Below are positions 38,073-46,016 of a DNA stretch of 64,000 bases, one piece after another; the first letter of the stretch is position 1; the number at the start of each line of letters is the position of its first letter. The notes under the pieces are model-generated. The model had not been told where the DNA came from. It ran no database searches and was given only the letters and a program-made list of their open reading frames with translations. Source of the DNA: Pseudomonadota bacterium (lineage in GTDB: Bacteria; Pseudomonadota; Alphaproteobacteria; Micropepsales; Micropepsaceae); assembly GCA_018241025.1 (NCBI GenBank), contig JAFEEQ010000004.1:124001-188000 (forward strand), written 5' to 3'. The position numbers and the translations under genes were made by a program.

Positions 38073-38143
38073 TCGCGAGAAATCTCCGAAATCCCCGGTC
38101 GTGCCGAAAATGAGTAACTTACTCATTCCGACGCGACCTCTAT

Positions 38144-38168
38144 GGAACTCTGGCGCACATACAAAGTT
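38144..38168 (+). promoter_or_regulatory. Weak match to an EcfG-type promoter
   Basis: GGAAC, 16 bases, then AGTT resembles GGAAC-N16-CGTT, the general-stress sigma factor promoter of alphaproteobacteria, with one mismatch in the -10. It points toward the HWE kinase gene 132 bases downstream. The match is short and could be chance. Confidence 0.25.
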
Positions 38169-38299
38169 CCTTCGCATCGCTCTGCCATCTACTCATTCGA
38201 CGTCAGTTGCGTATTCAACTAATTGATTTTATTATATTTTTCTTGAGTTCCGCTGCCTTATACCCAAACTAGGGACCTGGGGGGAGTGGAAAGGCTGCC

Positions 38300-38971
38300 A
38301 TGGCTACCAACGACATCCCGACTGACCAATTGCGCGAAGCCAATCACCGCATCGCCAATCACCTGACCCTCCTGGTGGGGATGGTCCAAACCCAGGCTCG
38401 CGGAGTCGCCCTGGGTCCCGAGACCCTTTCGCGTGACGCTGCACGGGCCATGCTGCAGGAGACCGCGGGCAAGATTGTCAGCATCAGTCACCTCCATCGC
38501 CGCCTGGCGCAGCAATCCAGCTCGGCGATGCTCGATCTTGGAGACTACCTGATCGAGGTCGGTGCGACGCTGGTGTCATCGCTCGCACTGGACGGGCGCG
38601 TGAACCTGACACAGAGCCTGCTCGCCACCGGACCGCTCACACCGGAGCAGGCACAGCAGCTCGGCCTGCTCGTGAGTGAGATCATCATGAACGCGGTCAA
38701 GCACGCGCACCCGACAGGCATACCTGTTCAGATCTCGCTGGGCTGCCGGCGCGAACCGGATGGCCGGCTCGCGGTCGAGATTGCCGATGACGGCGTCGGC
38801 TTGCCCGAAGACTTCGACCATGCGAGCCAGAGCGGTGTCGGCTTCCGCCTGATCCGTTCTCTCGCACAGGGGCTCCGGGCCGATCTCAGGATCGAATCCG
38901 ACTCGCTTGGGCTCAGCTTCCTGATTGTCCTCCCCCATTCAACAGAGCCCATGCCCCTCGCTGCGCGCTGA
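38300..38971 (+). CDS. HWE/HisKA_2-type sensor histidine kinase without sensor domain
   Basis: A 223-residue cytoplasmic protein made almost only of kinase core: the phospho-acceptor His in EANHRIANHLTLLVGMVQTQAR, the N-box SEIIMNAVKHAHP, the G1 box DDGVGLPEDF and SGVGFRLIRSLAQGLRADLRIE. These belong to the HWE/HisKA_2 group, used in alphaproteobacteria for phosphorelays such as general-stress PhyR control. No membrane helix or PAS domain is present. No response regulator is adjacent. A possible EcfG promoter lies upstream. Confidence 0.85.
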   Translation: MATNDIPTDQLREANHRIANHLTLLVGMVQTQARGVALGPETLSRDAARAMLQETAGKIVSISHLHRRLAQQSSSAMLDLGDYLIEVGATLVSSLALDGRVNLTQSLLATGPLTPEQAQQLGLLVSEIIMNAVKHAHPTGIPVQISLGCRREPDGRLAVEIADDGVGLPEDFDHASQSGVGFRLIRSLAQGLRADLRIESDSLGLSFLIVLPHSTEPMPLAAR

Positions 38972-39019
38972 ATTCGCCTGCCCGAATTTTGGCTGAATGT
39001 GGCCCTATCTCGCGGCCGC

Positions 39020-39424
39020 ATGACCATCCGTACGCTTCTCCATCGCTTTCGTAGAGCCGTGGCCTATCTCGTTCTCCCAGCCTTGGCCGTCGTGATCTGG
39101 GGAGAACTCAGCACGTCGCGCCTCGTCGCCGAGCTTGAGCCCAATGTCTGGGACAAGGCGCTCCATTTCACCGCTTATTTCGGCCTTGCCCTGATGACGA
39201 CGATCTCGGTGCGCGGCGACCGGCGCGCTTTCCTCTGGGCACTCGGGCTTATGATCATGGGCGCTTGCCTGGAAGTTCTCCAGGGCATGACCGGGCGCGA
39301 CGCCGACGTCTGGGACGAAGTCGCCAACACGCTCGGCGTCCTGGCCGGCTTCGCCCTGGCGCGGGGCACCATCGCGGTCCTGAAGGCCAGAGGGCTGATT
39401 GAAGACGGTCCCGAAGCGCCGTAA
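39020..39424 (+). CDS. VanZ-like membrane protein
   Basis: A 134-residue protein with three or four membrane helices and the VanZ-like pattern LEPNVWDKALHFTAYFGLALM, in which the conserved DK-HF pair is visible, and LEVLQGMTGRDADVWDEVANTLGVLAGF. The role of VanZ-like proteins outside glycopeptide-resistance clusters is unknown. ATG 39020 is chosen since homology starts there. mscL follows after 28 bases. Confidence 0.8.
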   Translation: MTIRTLLHRFRRAVAYLVLPALAVVIWGELSTSRLVAELEPNVWDKALHFTAYFGLALMTTISVRGDRRAFLWALGLMIMGACLEVLQGMTGRDADVWDEVANTLGVLAGFALARGTIAVLKARGLIEDGPEAP

Positions 39425-39452
39425 GACGTTGGCGGGATTGGGAGACCTTCGC

Positions 39453-39869
39453 ATGTTTCAGGAATTCCGCACTTTCGTGATGCGCGGCAACGTGATCGAC
39501 CTCGCGGTCGGCGTGATCGTCGGCGCGTCCTTCACCGGCATCGTCAATTCGCTGGTCAAGGATGTGATGATGCCGCCGATCGGCCTGTTGCTGGGCGGCA
39601 TCGACTTCTCGAATTTCTTCGTGGAGCTCAAAGGCGACCAGACCTACACGACGCTGAAGGAAGCAACGGCTGCCGGTGCGGTGACGCTGAACTACGGCCT
39701 CTTCGTCAACGCCGTCATCAACTTCCTGGTCGTCGCCTTCGTGCTGTTCATGGTGGTGCGCCAGCTCAACCGGCTGAAGACGCCGCCGAAAGACGCGCCG
39801 CCCGCCGCCATCCCGGAGGACATCCAGCTCCTGCGCGAAATCCGTGACTCGCTGAAGGCGCGCAGCTAG
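39453..39869 (+). CDS. mscL: Large-conductance mechanosensitive channel MscL
   Basis: Pentameric inner-membrane channel that opens under osmotic downshock. The 138-residue product begins MFQEFRTFVMRGNVIDLAVGVIVGASFTGIVNSLVKDVMMPPIG, with the amphipathic N-helix and first membrane helix, then NYGLFVNAVINFLVVAFVLFMVV (second helix) and a cytoplasmic charged helix PEDIQLLREIRDSL. GGAG precedes ATG 39453. Its stop overlaps the next gene's GTG by one base. Confidence 0.97.
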   Translation: MFQEFRTFVMRGNVIDLAVGVIVGASFTGIVNSLVKDVMMPPIGLLLGGIDFSNFFVELKGDQTYTTLKEATAAGAVTLNYGLFVNAVINFLVVAFVLFMVVRQLNRLKTPPKDAPPAAIPEDIQLLREIRDSLKARS

Positions 39870-40399
39870 TGCGAAAGCTACTGCTCGGCATTGCATTCGC
39901 ATCCGTGCTGGCGATGCCAGCCATCGCCGGCGAGGCCGATGCGATGCAGGTCGCGGCAGACGGCTTCTACAAGGTCTATGCCAGCCTCCCGCGCGGCGGC
40001 GGGATCCCGGACGACCAGACTCTCGCGCACTACGCGCCCTATCTGGCGCCCGACCTCGACGGCCTGTTGCACCAGGCGCAGGACGCCGAAGACCGGTTCA
40101 CCAAAGACCATCTCGACTCGCCGCCGCTGATCGAAGGCGATCTGTTTTCGTCGCTCTTCGAAGGCGCAACCTCGGTCACTGTCGGCGCCTGTAGCGGCGA
40201 CGCACAGACCGGGAGCTGCAAGGTCGATCTGGTGCACAGCGAGCCGCTGCGCGAACCGGTGACCTGGAGCGATACGGTACGGCTGGTGAATACGGCGCAA
40301 GGCTGGCGGGTCAGCGATATCGTCTATGGCGGCACCTGGGCCTTCGGAAACAAGGGCACGCTGACCGCAACCTTGCACGAGGTCCTGTCGTTCCAGTAA
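39869..40399 (+). CDS. Secreted protein, DUF3828-like
   Basis: A 176-residue protein starting at GTG 39869, which overlaps the mscL stop. A signal peptide MRKLLLGIAFASVLAMPAIAGEA is clear. The mature part ends VNTAQGWRVSDIVYGGTWAFGNKGTLTATLHEVL, a pattern like DUF3828 and other NTF2-fold periplasmic proteins. Two Cys (Cys108 and Cys117 region, ACSGDAQTGSCK) may form a disulfide. The function is unknown. Confidence 0.75.
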   Translation: MRKLLLGIAFASVLAMPAIAGEADAMQVAADGFYKVYASLPRGGGIPDDQTLAHYAPYLAPDLDGLLHQAQDAEDRFTKDHLDSPPLIEGDLFSSLFEGATSVTVGACSGDAQTGSCKVDLVHSEPLREPVTWSDTVRLVNTAQGWRVSDIVYGGTWAFGNKGTLTATLHEVLSFQ

Positions 40400-40453
40400 C
40401 CGCCGGGGCATCGGCGGCGAATTAGGGGCGACACGCAATTTCTGGAGTTTCCC

Positions 40454-40849
40454 ATGTCCGATAAGCACGAGAAGTCCGACGCCGACTGGCAGAAGGATCT
40501 GAGCCCCGAGCAATACCGCGTCCTGCGCCAGCACGGCACCGAGCGAGCCGGTACCAGCCCGCTCAACCACGAAAAGCGCGAAGGCGTCTTCGCCTGCGCG
40601 GGCTGTGGCGAGGTCCTGTTCGACTCGAACACGAAGTACGAAAGCGGCAGCGGCTGGCCGAGCTTCTATGCATCGCGCGATGGCGCGGTTGCGACCCAGC
40701 TCGACATCAGCCACGGCATGCGGCGCGACGAGGCACTCTGCGCCAAATGCGGCGGCCATCTTGGCCACGTCTTTCCGGACGGGCCGCGCCCGACGGGCCT
40801 GCGCTTCTGCATGAACGGTGCGGCGCTCAAGTTCACGCCGAAAAGCTGA
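40454..40849 (+). CDS. msrB: Peptide methionine (R)-S-oxide reductase
   Basis: Reduces the R epimer of methionine sulfoxide in proteins. The 131-residue protein has zinc-binding pairs Cys48/Cys51 (CAGC) and Cys96/Cys99 (CAKC), [11 protein letters not shown] and the catalytic Cys119 in RFCMNGAAL. No signal peptide, so it is cytoplasmic. The TGA overlaps the free-methionine-sulfoxide reductase ATG (TGATG), which couples both R-specific enzymes. Confidence 0.96.
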   Translation: MSDKHEKSDADWQKDLSPEQYRVLRQHGTERAGTSPLNHEKREGVFACAGCGEVLFDSNTKYESGSGWPSFYASRDGAVATQLDISHGMRRDEALCAKCGGHLGHVFPDGPRPTGLRFCMNGAALKFTPKS

Positions 40850-41337
40850 TGTTCGAAGGCGGCCGCCCGAGCGGGACCAAGTCCGAGATCTATCGCGAGC
40901 TGGCGCAGATGGCCGAAGGCCTTTTCGCCGGCGAGCGCGATGCCATTGCCAATGCCGCAAATCTTTCAGCCTTGCTCTGGCTCGGGCTCGATGGTCTCAA
41001 CTGGTCGGGCTTTTATTTCCTGCGCGGCGGCGAACTGGTGCTGGGTCCCTTCCAGGGCCGCCCTGCCTGCGTCCGCATCGCGCTTGGCAAGGGCGTATGC
41101 GGAACCGCGGCACAGACACGCCAGACGGTTGTCGTGCCGGATGTCCACGCATTCCCCGGTCACATCGCCTGCGATGCCGCATCGCGTTCGGAGGTCGTGG
41201 TGCCGCTGATCGCGAAGGGAACGCTCATCGGCGTGCTCGATCTCGACAGCCCGGAACCGGGACGCTTCGATGCCGAAGATGCCGCCGGGCTGGAATGTCT
41301 CGCGGCGCTCTGGGCGAATGCCAGCGACCCGCTCTGA
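40849..41337 (+). CDS. Free methionine-(R)-sulfoxide reductase (GAF domain)
   Basis: A 162-residue GAF-domain protein of the fRMsr (MsrC) type, which reduces free Met-R-sulfoxide. It contains LDGLNWSGFYFLRGGELVLGPFQGRPACVRIALGKGVCGTAA, where the family catalytic and resolving Cys residues appear (ACVRI, GVCG), and SEVVVPLIAKGTLIGVLDLDSPEPGRFD. ATG 40849 is chosen as the overlap with msrB and the family length agree. It is cotranscribed with msrB, so protein-bound and free substrates of the same stereochemistry are handled together. Confidence 0.9.
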   Translation: MFEGGRPSGTKSEIYRELAQMAEGLFAGERDAIANAANLSALLWLGLDGLNWSGFYFLRGGELVLGPFQGRPACVRIALGKGVCGTAAQTRQTVVVPDVHAFPGHIACDAASRSEVVVPLIAKGTLIGVLDLDSPEPGRFDAEDAAGLECLAALWANASDPL

Positions 41338-41553
41338 TCAGTGAAGCGTGGTCCGCGCGGCGCGTGCCGCGGCTTTCTTGAGGCTCTTGCCCTCAGGCCC
41401 CTCGAGCGCGTCGCGCGCCGCCTTGCCCATCTCGGGAATCTTGTCGCGGTTCTTCTTCACAAAGGCTTCTTCGCTATCGCGGAAGCGCTTCGAAGCCTTG
41501 TAGTTGCCTTCGCCGAATTCCTTGCCGGTCTTCCGCTCCGTCGGCGCTGCCAT
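41338..41553 (-). CDS. Small charged protein of unknown function
   Basis: A 71-residue highly charged protein, AAPTERKTGKEFGEGNYKAS then RFRDSEEAFVKKNRDKIPEM, with Lys/Arg/Glu throughout and a probable helix in the second half. AGGAG stands 6 bases before ATG 41553; an ATG two codons upstream overlaps it. The type of small basic protein is common in proteobacteria, but its role is unknown. It converges with the fRMsr gene with no gap. Confidence 0.7.
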   Translation of the reverse strand: MAAPTERKTGKEFGEGNYKASKRFRDSEEAFVKKNRDKIPEMGKAARDALEGPEGKSLKKAAARAARTTLH

Positions 41554-41588
41554 TGCCATCTCCTTGCTCTTGCAAGCAATTGCAACGG

Positions 41589-42758
41589 TCAGGTTGGGGC
41601 TTCGTTCCGCGGACTGCTGAAGTGAAGTCCGGCGATTAGCGCAAGGCCAACGAGCAGCGTCACGCTGCCCAGCGCGATGGAACCGTGAACATCGTTGTCG
41701 GCGACGACGAAGGACGCCGCGAAAGGACCGAGCGCGCCGGCGAGAACCTGCGTGCTTCCACTCAGCACCGCCGCACGGCGCGACGGATCGGCTTCGATCG
41801 TCATCGGCACGAGGAAAGGCGCGAGCAGAATGCCGACAAAGCCGCCGGCCGCGGTCGCGGCGATGAATCCCCAAGCTGGCGGATGCATCAGATAGACAGC
41901 CCAGCTTCCGATCACGACCGCAGCCGACAGCGCGAAAACGGTGAAGTAGCGAATGTGTCCTGAAATCGCCGTCGCCATCGCACCGCCCGCGATCTGGGCA
42001 GCCAGCGAAACCCAGATTGCCGTGCGCGCGACGTCGGCACTGAGCCCTGCTTCATGCGCCAGCGGCTGAAGAAAGATGCCGACCGTTCCGGTTCCGCCGA
42101 TGTAAATCAGCGTCGCGAACAGCGCGAAGAGCCCGCGTGGCGGTGGCACGCCACCCGATTCTTCTGCCGCCGGAAGTGCGGCATATTCCTTCGGCAGGCC
42201 GAACGCGATCACGATGCCCGCGAGACTTGCAATCGCCAGCCCCAGAAACCCGCCATCGGCGCCGTGAACCGGCAGTACCCACTCCCAGTAGAGCAGTGCC
42301 AGGGCAAGCTGGCTCGCGGTCAGTACGGTGAAGAAATATCCGGCCCAGCGCTCGGGCACCCGCGTCCGCGCGATCATGCCGATGGTGATCCACAGCAGCA
42401 CGCCCTCCGGTATTCCGGCCGCGGTTCGGATCAGCATGATCCCGGCGCCGGAGGTGTGCATCGACAGCAGATCGCAGACCGCAAGCGTCAGCGCCGCGGC
42501 AATCGCGATCCAGCGCAGGCCTTTGGGTTTAAGAAGCACACCGGCTGCCGCTGTCGAGAGGCCCATCGACAATGCTTCGTAGGTTGCAGTGAAACCAATG
42601 CCGGCCGCCGACAGGCGATGTTCGTCGGCCATCTCGCCAAGTACCGCAGCGAGTACACCGGCAAGCAAAAGCGACACGACACCCAGCGCCATCGCCGCGG
42701 CCGCCTCGTGCAGCGGCAGGTCCGGACCGATCGCATCTTCGACGAGCGGTTCGCTCAC
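41589..42758 (-). CDS. MFS transporter
   Basis: A 389-residue major facilitator with about twelve hydrophobic helices. It starts at GTG 42758 (SEPLVEDAIGPDLPLHEAAAAMALG), which overlaps the stop of the hydrolase gene upstream (GTGA). YEALSMGLSTAAAG, EGVLLWITIGMIARTRVPERWAGYF and EADPSRRAAVLSGSTQVLAGALGPF are visible loop and helix segments. Substrate unknown. The frame of the upstream extension is the wrong frame of the hydrolase gene. Confidence 0.85.
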   Translation of the reverse strand: MSEPLVEDAIGPDLPLHEAAAAMALGVVSLLLAGVLAAVLGEMADEHRLSAAGIGFTATYEALSMGLSTAAAGVLLKPKGLRWIAIAAALTLAVCDLLSMHTSGAGIMLIRTAAGIPEGVLLWITIGMIARTRVPERWAGYFFTVLTASQLALALLYWEWVLPVHGADGGFLGLAIASLAGIVIAFGLPKEYAALPAAEESGGVPPPRGLFALFATLIYIGGTGTVGIFLQPLAHEAGLSADVARTAIWVSLAAQIAGGAMATAISGHIRYFTVFALSAAVVIGSWAVYLMHPPAWGFIAATAAGGFVGILLAPFLVPMTIEADPSRRAAVLSGSTQVLAGALGPFAASFVVADNDVHGSIALGSVTLLVGLALIAGLHFSSPRNEAPT

Positions 42759-43645
42759 GGGCGCAGCGCTGCCAGCATGTCGTAGGCGCGATTGACCAGA
42801 ACCGAGAAGTGTCCCTCGCCGGCGTAGAATGTCGCCGTGCTGTCGCGCAGGCGGCGCGCCATCGCGCGCGCCGGACCGATCGGCATGATGCGGTCCTGAT
42901 CGCCATGCCAGACAAAGACGCGCGGACCCGTCATGGCGGCGATGTCGAAGCCCCACGGCTTCACCAGCCGCTCGATCTCGGCGCGGTTCCCGGCGCCGCT
43001 CTGCCGCGCGGTCTCCATCATCGTCCGTGCCAGCACGGCGCGCATCTCGGCAATCTGCATCAGGCGAAGGTCTTCGCCGCCAAGCCATTGCGCGACCCGC
43101 AGCATGCGCTGTTCGACCAGGTCCTCGCGCGGCGGCCCATCGGGCCGGAACTGCATCAGGCGGCGGCGCAGATAGCGCGGGAAGCGATAGGCAACCCACC
43201 ACAACATCCGGCGCACGTGCGGACCCGAGCGGCGCGCGACTTCCGGGGGCGGCACGGCACTGATCAGCGAACAGGCGGTGACGCGGCTTCCGAGCGCCTG
43301 CGCACAGGCGAGGGCATAGGGGCCGCCGGCCGACATGCCCTGCACCGCGAAGCGCGCGATGCCGAGTTGATCGGCGGCCTCGGCCACATCGGCCGGCCAG
43401 TCGAGCAGGCGGTCGCCATCTTTCGGATCGGACTGGCCGACGCCTGGCCGGTCGAGCGCGATGACGCGCAGGCCCAGCCGCCCCGCGGCCTCTTCGAGGA
43501 TCAGCCCTTCGAGCCGCGAAGAGCCATGGCCGTGAAAATGGAACACGACATGGCCGTCGCGCGCGCCGACATCGAGATAGCCGAGCTTGCGCCCGTCTCT
43601 CAGCCTCAGTGTCTCGAACGGCTCGCTTGCCCCGATATCGCCCAT
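42755..43645 (-). CDS. Alpha/beta hydrolase
   Basis: A 296-residue hydrolase with the oxyanion FHFHGHGSSRLEG, nucleophile Ser in VQGMSAGGPYALA, catalytic Asp in HGDQDRIMP and His in AGEGHFSVL. Ester, lactone or epoxide substrates are possible. ATG 43645 overlaps the OsmC gene stop by one base; the MFS gene downstream overlaps this stop, giving a tight three-gene unit OsmC-hydrolase-MFS. Confidence 0.87.
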   Translation of the reverse strand: MGDIGASEPFETLRLRDGRKLGYLDVGARDGHVVFHFHGHGSSRLEGLILEEAAGRLGLRVIALDRPGVGQSDPKDGDRLLDWPADVAEAADQLGIARFAVQGMSAGGPYALACAQALGSRVTACSLISAVPPPEVARRSGPHVRRMLWWVAYRFPRYLRRRLMQFRPDGPPREDLVEQRMLRVAQWLGGEDLRLMQIAEMRAVLARTMMETARQSGAGNRAEIERLVKPWGFDIAAMTGPRVFVWHGDQDRIMPIGPARAMARRLRDSTATFYAGEGHFSVLVNRAYDMLAALRP

Positions 43646-44049
43646 CAAACCATCTTCGTGTTGATCGCCGCGCCGGCCTTGATCGCCAGCGTGACGGGCG
43701 TGCGCTCGGCGATATCGGCGAGGCGCGCGCGCTGCATTTCGTCCAGCGCGCCCTCGATGTGCAGCACGCGCTCCACACGGAATTTGTCGTCGTCGCGGAA
43801 ATATTCAAGGCCGACGGTCAGTGCCGTGATCGTCCAGCCCTTACGCTCGGCATACATGCGCAGGGTGATCGCGGTGCAAGCGCCAAGGCCCGCCAGCACG
43901 AAGCCGAATGGCGAGGGGCCCGCATCGGCGCCGCCGCCCGACACCGGCTCGTCGCCGATCAGGTCGTGGTGCCCGGTCCGGATGTTCACCGCATAGCGTG
44001 CCTCTGCCAGTTTCACATTGGCATGCGCGACCAGTCTCGTTCCGTCCAT
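43645..44049 (-). CDS. OsmC family protein lacking the second catalytic cysteine
   Basis: A 134-residue protein of the OsmC/Ohr peroxidase fold. The peroxidatic Cys is visible in VLAGLGACTAITLRMYAERKGW. The position of the resolving Cys, normally in a CPVH-like segment, reads ERTPVTLAI, so Thr replaces Cys. Thiol peroxidase activity would need another thiol, or the protein is a non-peroxidatic OsmC relative. ATG 44049 fits the family. The stop overlaps the next gene's ATG. Confidence 0.85.
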   Translation of the reverse strand: MDGTRLVAHANVKLAEARYAVNIRTGHHDLIGDEPVSGGGADAGPSPFGFVLAGLGACTAITLRMYAERKGWTITALTVGLEYFRDDDKFRVERVLHIEGALDEMQRARLADIAERTPVTLAIKAGAAINTKMV

Positions 44050-44050
44050 G

Positions 44051-45055
44051 TCAGCCGATGCGCCAGACGATGCCGTCCGGTCGCCGCTCCGAATGCAGTT
44101 GCAGGGCGCGATTATGCACGGCGAGTGCACCTTCCCATAGGGCGTTCCAGGCGGCGAAAAGCGTCTCGCCGGCGGCAATGCCGTCCATCAGCCGCCAGCC
44201 CTTCTGGACGATCCCGTCGCCCGTCACCTCGACATGTTCGCCCTGCGCCCGCGCCAGCGTGGCAAGCAGGCTGGCAAACGCCGCCGCGTCGTCGCCGGCG
44301 GTGCCGGTCAGCACCGCCATCTCGTCATAGAATTGCAGCCCGATCAGCCGCGCCGCGCGTCCCACCAGCGCTCCGGCTTCCGCCGCGCCGAACAGCTCCA
44401 GCATGGTCGGCAGCATCGAGCGGACATATTCCATGGCATAGGAGCGTTCGACCTTGGCCAGCCGCTCCGCCGGCCAGCTCGCGGAATCGAGCGTCGGGGC
44501 CTTCGCCGGATCGAAACGCGGCGCGTGCTCGTCGGGCGCGAAACGCACGCGCTCTTCCGGCGCGATCTCGCGGCCGTAGTCGAAGTAGTAGCCTTCGAGT
44601 CCCGGATCGCCGTTCACCGTCTGCCCGGTGCAGACGAAGCCGAGCCTTGGATTGCCCAGCGACACGCCGTTATGGCCATGCCAGCCATGCAGCATCGCTT
44701 CGTTGACCTCCCGCGGGATGCCGCAGATCGCGGCGCCCTGCCAGATCCAGCGCGGCGGCGGATAGCGCACCCAGGCCTTCGCATCGCTCTCCGGCATGTA
44801 CTCCGTCTTCACCCCGCCGAGCGCGTTGGAGAAATAGTGATACTGCGCGCAGGCGACGGCATCGGGCAGGCCGTCGAGACCGAGCTTCTTCAGCCCGACC
44901 TTGAACTTCTCCAGGTGTTGACGGCGGAAATGGCCGAACACGAACTGCCACGCCGCGTCGGCGCTCTTCTGGCTGACGAGCGTCAGTACAAGCCCGGTCA
45001 TCAGTGCGTTGTAGAGTTTCGAAACCGCTTTGTAGCCATCCGTCTCCGCCGTCAT
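44051..45055 (-). CDS. Conserved protein of unknown function
   Basis: A 334-residue soluble protein I cannot assign. It has an amphipathic N-terminal segment SKLYNALMTGLVLTLVSQKS, a central stretch with YHYFSNALGGVKTEYMPESD, PPPRWIWQGAAICGIP, an aromatic and His-rich block LHGWHGHNGVSLGNPRLGFV and VNGDPGLEGYYFDYG. The His cluster near residues 120-127 could bind a ligand or metal. No signal peptide is seen. The ATG overlaps the cyclophilin stop (ATGA), and OsmC follows by 1 base, so it belongs to the same leftward group. Confidence 0.6.
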   Translation of the reverse strand: MTAETDGYKAVSKLYNALMTGLVLTLVSQKSADAAWQFVFGHFRRQHLEKFKVGLKKLGLDGLPDAVACAQYHYFSNALGGVKTEYMPESDAKAWVRYPPPRWIWQGAAICGIPREVNEAMLHGWHGHNGVSLGNPRLGFVCTGQTVNGDPGLEGYYFDYGREIAPEERVRFAPDEHAPRFDPAKAPTLDSASWPAERLAKVERSYAMEYVRSMLPTMLELFGAAEAGALVGRAARLIGLQFYDEMAVLTGTAGDDAAAFASLLATLARAQGEHVEVTGDGIVQKGWRLMDGIAAGETLFAAWNALWEGALAVHNRALQLHSERRPDGIVWRIG

Positions 45056-45738
45056 GGCGCGGTGTCCGGCAGGACGCTGACCTTGATGATGGTGATCGGA
45101 TCGACCGGCGCCGCACCCTTCATCGGCCCGTTGTCGCCACGCGGCACGACAGAGATTTTGTCGACGACATCCATCCCGTCGGTCACCTCGCCGAACACCG
45201 CATAGCCGGTGGTGTTCGGCGGCGCGGCCGGATCGGCATCGAGCGGCGTGTTGTCGGCAAGGTTAATGAAGAACTCCGCCGTCGCGCTGTCCGGCTCGCC
45301 GCGCGCCATCGCGATGGTGCCGCGCTTGTTGGGCAATCCCGATTCGAGCGGGATCGGCTTGTGCGCGGGGCGATAGTTCACATGTGCATCCCAGCTGCCG
45401 GCCTGGATCACGAAGCCCGGTTCTACGCGATAGATCACGGTGCCGTCGAAGTGATGCTCCTTCGCATAGCGCACGAAATTCGCGACGGTCTTGGGCGCGT
45501 GCACGGAGTCGAGCTGCAACGTGATGTCGCCCATCGAGGTCTGGATCAGCACGCGCGGACCGATCGGCGTGGCGGGCTGCGCGGGCATCTCGCCCGGCGT
45601 GGCCGGTTCCGCTGCTGTCGCTGGCGGAGCAGCAGTATCCGTCGTCGCCTCCGGCGACGCAGCAGGCGGCGCCGGTTCTTCGGCCAGGGCCGGCCATGCA
45701 AGAGCGAACAGGGCGAACGTCAGTGCAGCAAGCCGCAT
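45052..45738 (-). CDS. Exported peptidyl-prolyl cis-trans isomerase, cyclophilin type
   Basis: A 228-residue periplasmic cyclophilin: a signal peptide MRLAALTFALFALAWPALAEE, an Ala/Pro/Thr-rich linker to about residue 58, then the isomerase domain VLIQTSMGDITLQL, FVRYAKEHHFDGTVIYRVEPGFVIQAG, TIAMARGEPDSATAEFFINLADN and GYAVFGEVTDGMDVVD. Key residues of the active site, such as the Arg and Phe of YRVEPGFVIQ and the EFFIN block, are present. First gene in the leftward group with the unknown protein. Confidence 0.93.
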   Translation of the reverse strand: MRLAALTFALFALAWPALAEEPAPPAASPEATTDTAAPPATAAEPATPGEMPAQPATPIGPRVLIQTSMGDITLQLDSVHAPKTVANFVRYAKEHHFDGTVIYRVEPGFVIQAGSWDAHVNYRPAHKPIPLESGLPNKRGTIAMARGEPDSATAEFFINLADNTPLDADPAAPPNTTGYAVFGEVTDGMDVVDKISVVPRGDNGPMKGAAPVDPITIIKVSVLPDTAP

Positions 45739-45891
45739 ATGAGGGCCTCATGAATGGGATCGCATGAGACACCGCCAACCCTTTCGCCTGCAAGCGACAC
45801 GTCGCGCGTTGAAGGAACGTGCTGCGAAACCAAAGCGGGCGGGGCGAAGTACGGTTGGCGTGGCGGCTACTTTGCCCGCCCGCCAAAAAAG

Positions 45892-45968
45892 TGGCGCACC
45901 CGGCAGGATTCGAACCTGCGACCTTCGCCTTCGGAGGGCGACACTCTATCCAGCTGAGCTACGGGTGC
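45892..45968 (-). tRNA. tRNA-Arg(CCG)
   Basis: A cloverleaf is seen on the minus strand: acceptor GCACCCG at 45968-45962 pairing with CGGGTGC, D arm TAGCTCAGCTGGATAGA, anticodon loop CTCCGAA with anticodon CCG, T arm GGTTCGAATCC, discriminator G and a genomic CCA at 45894-45892. Six T residues follow at once on the minus strand (45890-45885), a likely termination run. It should read CGG Arg codons. Confidence 0.97.
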
Positions 45969-46016
45969 GTGCGAGGGCTCTATAGCCCAAGCGGGTCGCG
46001 TCCCGCAAATTGTGGG

